This document shows, piece after piece, positions 14,749-18,090 of a stretch of DNA of 18,090 nucleotides. The notes under the pieces are model-generated. The model worked only from the letters and a program-made list of their open reading frames with translations. It was not told the DNA's origin and searched no databases. The translations under genes and the position numbers were made by a program. Source of the DNA: an uncultured Ruminococcus sp. (GTDB taxonomy: Bacteria; Bacillota; Clostridia; Oscillospirales; Ruminococcaceae); contig CAJTWQ010000028.1 of assembly GCA_910579835.1 (NCBI GenBank), positions 7,379 to 25,468 of the forward strand. The letters run 5' to 3'. Position 1 is the stretch's first letter. Every line of letters starts with the position of its first letter.

Positions 14749-15342
14749 TCAATCACTCATTCTTGCACGGATATATTTTTCAAGCATATCCACAGTTCCG
14801 TCAATCCCCAGACGACTGCTGTTTATACTGAGATCGTAAAGCCGGGAATCCCCCCAGTGACCGGAGCAGTGATAGTTATGATAACGTTTTCTTTTTCTGT
14901 CCTTTTTATCTATGAGATCGCGCGCTTTTTCCTCGGTCAGTTCGTACACCTCCATGACACGTTTTACTTTTTCGTCCATATCTCCCAGAATAAAGAGAGA
15001 TACAAGACCATCGTACTTGCGCAGCTTTGTTTCCGAGCAGCGTCCCACTACCACAAAAGACTCGCCGCTTGCCGCTTTGTCCTCAATAAATCTGAACTGC
15101 ATTTCGGCGATATTGTCCTCAATAGAGTTGCTGTATCCTCTTACGGAACGTGAAAAAAGTCTGTGTTTCGGATTTTCATTATACTTCTCGATTTCCTCCG
15201 GAGCAAGACCGGTTTTTTCGGCAATCTCCAGTATAAGATGACGGTCGTAAATCGGGATCTCAAATCTCTTTGCCAACGCTTCGGCAATAACGCGGCCGCC
15301 GCTGCCGAACTCACGCCCTACTGAAATAATTATCTGTCCCAT
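14749..15342 (-). CDS. Cytidylate kinase-like P-loop protein
   Basis: The 197-residue protein belongs to the cytidylate-kinase-like family, which is distinct from true CMP kinase; the substrate is not established. It has the variant P-loop SVGREFGSGGRVIAEALA (7-24), where the usual GKS/T is replaced by GGR, then IYDRHLILEIA (31-41) and VVVGRCSE (97-104). A lid-like basic segment DKKDRKRKRYHNYH (145-158) is followed by DSRLYDLSINSSRLG (165-179). AAGGAGG precedes ATG 15342. It lies 17 nt after the transporter stop, so it is co-transcribed and may be linked to control of that transporter; this link is inferred only from position. Confidence 0.85.
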   Translation of the reverse strand: MGQIIISVGREFGSGGRVIAEALAKRFEIPIYDRHLILEIAEKTGLAPEEIEKYNENPKHRLFSRSVRGYSNSIEDNIAEMQFRFIEDKAASGESFVVVGRCSETKLRKYDGLVSLFILGDMDEKVKRVMEVYELTEEKARDLIDKKDRKRKRYHNYHCSGHWGDSRLYDLSINSSRLGIDGTVDMLEKYIRARMSD

Positions 15343-15359
15343 AACATCCTCCTTTTAAA

Positions 15360-16709
15360 TCAAAGATAGCGCACAAATATATAGACTGTTGAAATGGCAA
15401 GAACAATGACCGTAGCCGGCGCAAGCTTTTTACAGTATCTTCCCCAACTGATCGGATGACCGCTCTTTGCCGCTACAGATGTTCCGACAACGTTTGCAGA
15501 AGCACCGATAGGCGTTGCGCTTCCGCCTATGTCCGTACCAATTGAAAGTGTCCATGCAAGTGTATGCAGACTTACGCCTGTTGTGGCGGCAAGGCTCTGA
15601 ATAACCGGAACCATTGTAGCCGCAAAGGGGATATTGTCGACAAATGCGCTGGCAATTGCCGATACCCAGAGGATAATAGCGAGCATCGCCATTGTATTTC
15701 CTCCGCTTATCTTTTCAATAAACTTAGCAATAAGCTCCAGAATACCTGTTTCCTCAAGACCGCTTACAACTATAAACAATCCGATAAAGAAAACTATTGT
15801 TTTGTAATCAACCTTTTTCATGATCTCAGGAGTATTTTTGCCGGCAGTAATAATCGTAATAACAGCTATTCCCAGACCGATAGTCGCAACGGTGAGATGT
15901 GTGATCGAATGCGTAACAAGAAGAACAACGGCAAGTCCGAAAATTAGACTGCTGATAATAAAATCTTTTTTGCTGGTAATTGCCTCTGAAGGCTCGGGAA
16001 GCTTTCTCATGTCAATTTTTTCAGAGCCGTCAGAAGCGAGCTCTTTTCTGAAAGCAAAGTAGAAGAATACAACAGAAAATACAAGAGAAATTCCTGCTGC
16101 AATTCCCGTATTTGCCAAAAAGTCAAAAAATGAATATCCCATTGAGGTTCCCACAATAATATTAGGAGGATCGCCGCACATTGTTGCGCTTCCTCCCAGA
16201 TTAGCGCAGAAAATTTCTGAAAGAATCATCGGCACGGGATTGAATTTAAGCAGCTGCGCAAGCTCAATAGTAACTGCCGCCAAGAACATGATGACCGTGA
16301 TACTGTCAATAAACATGGAAAGTACTGCCGACATAATCATAAAAGTAATAAAAACCGGTATTGTCCTGCATTTAACCAAAAATGCTATTTTCATGCAGAG
16401 CCAGCGGAAAAAGCCTGCCTTTGCCATACCCTCAACCATAATCATCATTCCGGCAATGAAAATGATAGTCGCCCAGTTTATGCCCTTGCTTTCGCTTTCA
16501 GAAGCGGCGTACCAGAATTCGCCCTTAACAAAATTTTCAATAGCAAGAGTATTCCAGATCGCAGTCCAGCTTCGCTTGCAAATACCAAAAACTACGGCAA
16601 TAGTAAGAATACCGCTTCCCAGAGTAACATAATGCCGTTCTATTTTGTCAAGCACGATCATAATGAACATAGCTATGAAAATTATAACGGCAAAGATTTG
16701 TGCAGTCAT
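15360..16709 (-). CDS. ArsB/NhaD-type (ion transporter superfamily) membrane antiporter
   Basis: This is a 449-residue inner-membrane transporter with about 11-12 hydrophobic segments in two related halves. Signature loops are FIDSITVIMFLAA (first half), GGSATMCGDPPNIIVG (172-187), DNIPFAATMVPV (358-369) and GTDIGGSATPIGASANVVG (391-409). The GDPPN motif and mirrored re-entrant loops place it in the ion transporter superfamily with NhaD, ArsB and related P-type permeases; Na+/H+ exchange is the likeliest activity but arsenite or anion transport is possible. No arsenate reductase or ArsR gene is near, which argues against arsenite. The start at 16709 is chosen because CGGAGG lies six nt upstream; the longer in-frame start at 16739 has no such site. 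It is first in a three-gene operon. Confidence 0.88.
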   Translation of the reverse strand: MTAQIFAVIIFIAMFIMIVLDKIERHYVTLGSGILTIAVVFGICKRSWTAIWNTLAIENFVKGEFWYAASESESKGINWATIIFIAGMMIMVEGMAKAGFFRWLCMKIAFLVKCRTIPVFITFMIMSAVLSMFIDSITVIMFLAAVTIELAQLLKFNPVPMILSEIFCANLGGSATMCGDPPNIIVGTSMGYSFFDFLANTGIAAGISLVFSVVFFYFAFRKELASDGSEKIDMRKLPEPSEAITSKKDFIISSLIFGLAVVLLVTHSITHLTVATIGLGIAVITIITAGKNTPEIMKKVDYKTIVFFIGLFIVVSGLEETGILELIAKFIEKISGGNTMAMLAIILWVSAIASAFVDNIPFAATMVPVIQSLAATTGVSLHTLAWTLSIGTDIGGSATPIGASANVVGTSVAAKSGHPISWGRYCKKLAPATVIVLAISTVYIFVRYL

Positions 16710-16751
16710 AAAAAACCTCCGTTCATAATTTATCCTCAAAATCCATTACGA

Positions 16752-16780
16752 ATTATAGCACATCTGCTAAACTTTTTCAA
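16752..16780 (-). promoter_or_regulatory. Promoter of the ArsB/NhaD-type transporter operon
   Basis: On the minus strand TTGAAA (16780-16775), a 17-nt spacer and a perfect TATAAT (16757-16752) lie about 43 nt before the transporter ATG. Near-consensus sigma-A form. Confidence 0.75.
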
Positions 16781-16868
16781 GATAATTCCTGTCAATAGAA
16801 AATTTTCTACAAATCATCTCTGATTCTTCACCCATATGCCGATTTTTTGGACAACTTGTCGATACCGC

Positions 16869-16897
16869 TTGCAAAATAACAAACTATATGATATAAT
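16869..16897 (+). promoter_or_regulatory. Promoter of the CaCA-type antiporter gene
   Basis: TTGCAA (16869-16874), a 17-nt spacer and TATAAT (16892-16897) precede the start codon by 32 nt. It is divergent from the transporter promoter, with about 88 nt between the two -35 elements. Confidence 0.75.
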
Positions 16898-16914
16898 TAG
16901 AAATATCTAATTAT
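16893..16914 (+). promoter_or_regulatory. Perfect 9-bp inverted repeat overlapping -10 and start site
   Basis: ATAATTAGA (16893-16901), loop AATA and TCTAATTAT (16906-16914) form a perfect dyad that begins inside the -10 and ends at the Shine-Dalgarno AGGAG (16915-16919). A transcript starting near 16904 would lack most of the left arm, so a protein operator is more likely than an RNA hairpin. Confidence 0.5.
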
Positions 16915-16929
16915 AGGAGTTAAAAATGT

Positions 16930-17880
16930 ATGATGTATTTTCTGCTTATAGCAGGCTTTGTTCTGCTTATCAAAGGCGCTGATTTCTTTGTTGAAGGAAG
17001 CTCCTCGGCTGCCAAAAAGCTCAGTATCCCACCGATAATCATTGGCATGACCATCGTTGCAATGGGAACAAGTCTGCCGGAAACATCTGTCAGCGTCAGC
17101 GCATCACTGGCCGGTAAAAACGATCTTTCAATAAGCAATGCAGTAGGCTCTAATATTTTTAATCTGCTGGTAGTCGCAGGCCTCTGCGCAATTCTGTGTC
17201 CCTTGCCTATAAACCGCGAGACTCTAAAACGCGACTTTCCTTTCTCTGCACTTGCCGCAGGCGTGATGCTTGGTTTCGGATTCTTTTTCGGTGAATTATC
17301 ACGCATAGCCGGAATCGTACTGCTGATCTTATTCGCTTTCTTTTTATATATCATGATAAACAGCGCCGTTAAAGCCAGACGCTCCGCAGGCTCATTGACA
17401 GATGAAGAGGAAGAGATAAAAAATCTTCCTATGTGGCAGTGCCTTATATATATTATCGGCGGTATTGCCGCAATTGCTGCCGGCGGAAAAATGGTGGTCG
17501 AAGGCGCCTCCGATATAGCCGCAAACTTTGGAATGTCGGACAACCTTATTGGTATGACTATCGTTGCCCTCGGAACAAGTCTGCCGGAGCTTGCAACGTC
17601 AATAGTAGCCGCTCGAAAAAACGAAATAGATATGGCTCTGGGAAACGTTATTGGTTCAAATATATTCAATATCCTCTTTGTATTAGGAATAGCCGCCGTT
17701 ATCTCTCCTGTGGGATTTACAGTACAGAATTCGATCGATACCGTTTTTCTTATCGCTTCCAGTCTCCTGGTACTCATTTTCTGTCTGCCGAAAAAAAAGC
17801 TTATTCATCTCCACGGCATAGCTATGATGGCAATCTACACAGGATATACCGTTTATCTGTTTATGAGACAATCTTCCTGA
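16930..17880 (+). CDS. CaCA-family calcium/sodium antiporter (YrbG-like)
   Basis: This 316-residue inner-membrane exchanger has the internal duplication typical of the cation/calcium antiporter family. The first half has the alpha-1 repeat MGTSLPETSVSVSASL (45-60) with GSNIFNLL (73-80). The second has the alpha-2 repeat LGTSLPELATSIVAA (214-228) with GSNIFNILFVLG (242-253). The acidic residues in GTSLPE are the known ion ligands of this family. An acidic cytoplasmic loop DEEEEIKN (158-165) separates the halves. ATG 16930 has AGGAG ten nt upstream; an ATG at 16926 is out of frame and soon stops. It is monocistronic, divergent from another ion antiporter operon, and ends in a strong hairpin. 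It likely exports Ca2+ using Na+ or H+; the coupling ion is not visible. Confidence 0.93.
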   Translation: MMYFLLIAGFVLLIKGADFFVEGSSSAAKKLSIPPIIIGMTIVAMGTSLPETSVSVSASLAGKNDLSISNAVGSNIFNLLVVAGLCAILCPLPINRETLKRDFPFSALAAGVMLGFGFFFGELSRIAGIVLLILFAFFLYIMINSAVKARRSAGSLTDEEEEIKNLPMWQCLIYIIGGIAAIAAGGKMVVEGASDIAANFGMSDNLIGMTIVALGTSLPELATSIVAARKNEIDMALGNVIGSNIFNILFVLGIAAVISPVGFTVQNSIDTVFLIASSLLVLIFCLPKKKLIHLHGIAMMAIYTGYTVYLFMRQSS

Positions 17881-17903
17881 TATACAAAATTCCTAAAGCA
17901 CAA

Positions 17904-17936
17904 AACCGGCTGACGCATTAAATACGTCAGCCGGTT
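17904..17936. terminator. Bidirectional terminator between the CaCA and dockerin genes
   Basis: AACCGGCTGACG (17904-17915) and CGTCAGCCGGTT (17925-17936) form a perfect 12-bp GC-rich stem with a 9-nt loop. T-rich tails lie on both sides (AATGTTTTC in plus, TTTTGTGCTTT in minus direction), fitting the convergent genes. Confidence 0.85.
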
Positions 17937-17960
17937 AATGTTTTCAATTAATAATTACGC

Positions 17961-18090
17961 TTATTCCAGTCCTATAAGCTTTCTCTGCACAGTAAGAGCA
18001 TCCATATTTGTCAGACCGTCTCCATTACCATAAATATCAGCATTGAATCTCTGCTGAGCATCAAGCTGATATTTACCGGGATTTCCAACT
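17961..18090 (-). CDS. Dockerin-containing protein, C-terminal fragment
   Basis: Only the last 42 codons are in the window; the gene continues past position 18090. The translation ends in FNADIYGNGDGLTNMDALTV (residues 15-34 of the fragment) followed by QRKLIGLE and a stop. This is the calcium-loop plus helix of a dockerin repeat. Dockerins bind cohesins of scaffoldins and attach enzymes to cellulosomes, or serve other cohesin contacts, in Ruminococcus and related Clostridia. The loop differs slightly from the standard D-x-N-x-D-G form. An earlier VGNPGKYQLDAQQR may be the linker between two repeats. The catalytic or binding module cannot be told. The terminator at 17904-17936 lies just after it. 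Confidence 0.82.
   Translation of the reverse strand, partial: VGNPGKYQLDAQQRFNADIYGNGDGLTNMDALTVQRKLIGLE

Noticed and set aside
16926..16982. ATG at 16926 as start of an upstream small ORF or of the antiporter
   Set aside because: It is out of frame with the antiporter and stops after about 18 codons; ATG 16930 lies within normal distance of the same AGGAG.
16920..17777. 285-codon open frame on the minus strand opposite the CaCA antiporter gene
   Set aside because: It is an antisense shadow: the plus strand encodes both alpha repeats of a known family, while the minus translation has compositional bias (Ile, Pro, Ser, Ala) and no domain.

Overview
The window reads as a chromosomal segment of a Gram-positive, low-to-middle GC anaerobe of the Clostridia, most likely a Ruminococcus-like member of the Oscillospiraceae. 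The reasons are a Firmicutes-type division and cell-wall (dcw) cluster, a MurE with the meso-diaminopimelate signature, a PASTA-containing PBP, class B sortases, a SpoIID-type peptidoglycan enzyme and, at the right edge, the C-terminus of a dockerin protein of the kind used in ruminococcal cellulosomes. The genus is inferred, not proven.

Layout, right to left on the minus strand, which carries all genes but one. (1) 17961-18090: C-terminal fragment of a dockerin protein. (2) 16930-17880: the only plus-strand gene, a CaCA-type cation/calcium antiporter, with its own promoter and a bidirectional terminator towards the dockerin gene. (3) 16709-14188: a three-gene operon of an ArsB/NhaD-type ion transporter, a cytidylate-kinase-like protein and a flavodoxin-domain protein, divergent from the CaCA gene and closed by a hairpin at 14112-14143. 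(4) 13967-6872: a tightly packed six-gene run of cysteine desulfurase, thiI, pncC (CinA C-terminal type), two class B sortases and a SpoIID-like secreted protein. It links sulfur transfer to tRNA/thiamine, NMN recycling and cell-surface assembly. (5) 6534-1: the start of the dcw cluster, mraZ-rsmH-ftsL-pbp-murE-mraY (mraY runs off the left edge), with a promoter and a 10-bp-phased array of GGTGA-like boxes upstream of mraZ.

The points most worth a second look are these. The SpoIID-like protein has its family motifs in circularly permuted order: the normally C-terminal GHGVGMSQ/HYYPGT block precedes the normally N-terminal catalytic Glu/KAQA block. The 285-nt gap between ftsL and the PBP gene, unusually long for this operon, holds a strongly folded RNA candidate followed by a hairpin that could compete with pairing to the PBP Shine-Dalgarno sequence. 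The upstream member of the sortase pair has a roughly 200-residue low-complexity cytoplasmic tail ending in a poly-lysine run. No CRISPR array, tRNA, rRNA or insertion sequence was seen.
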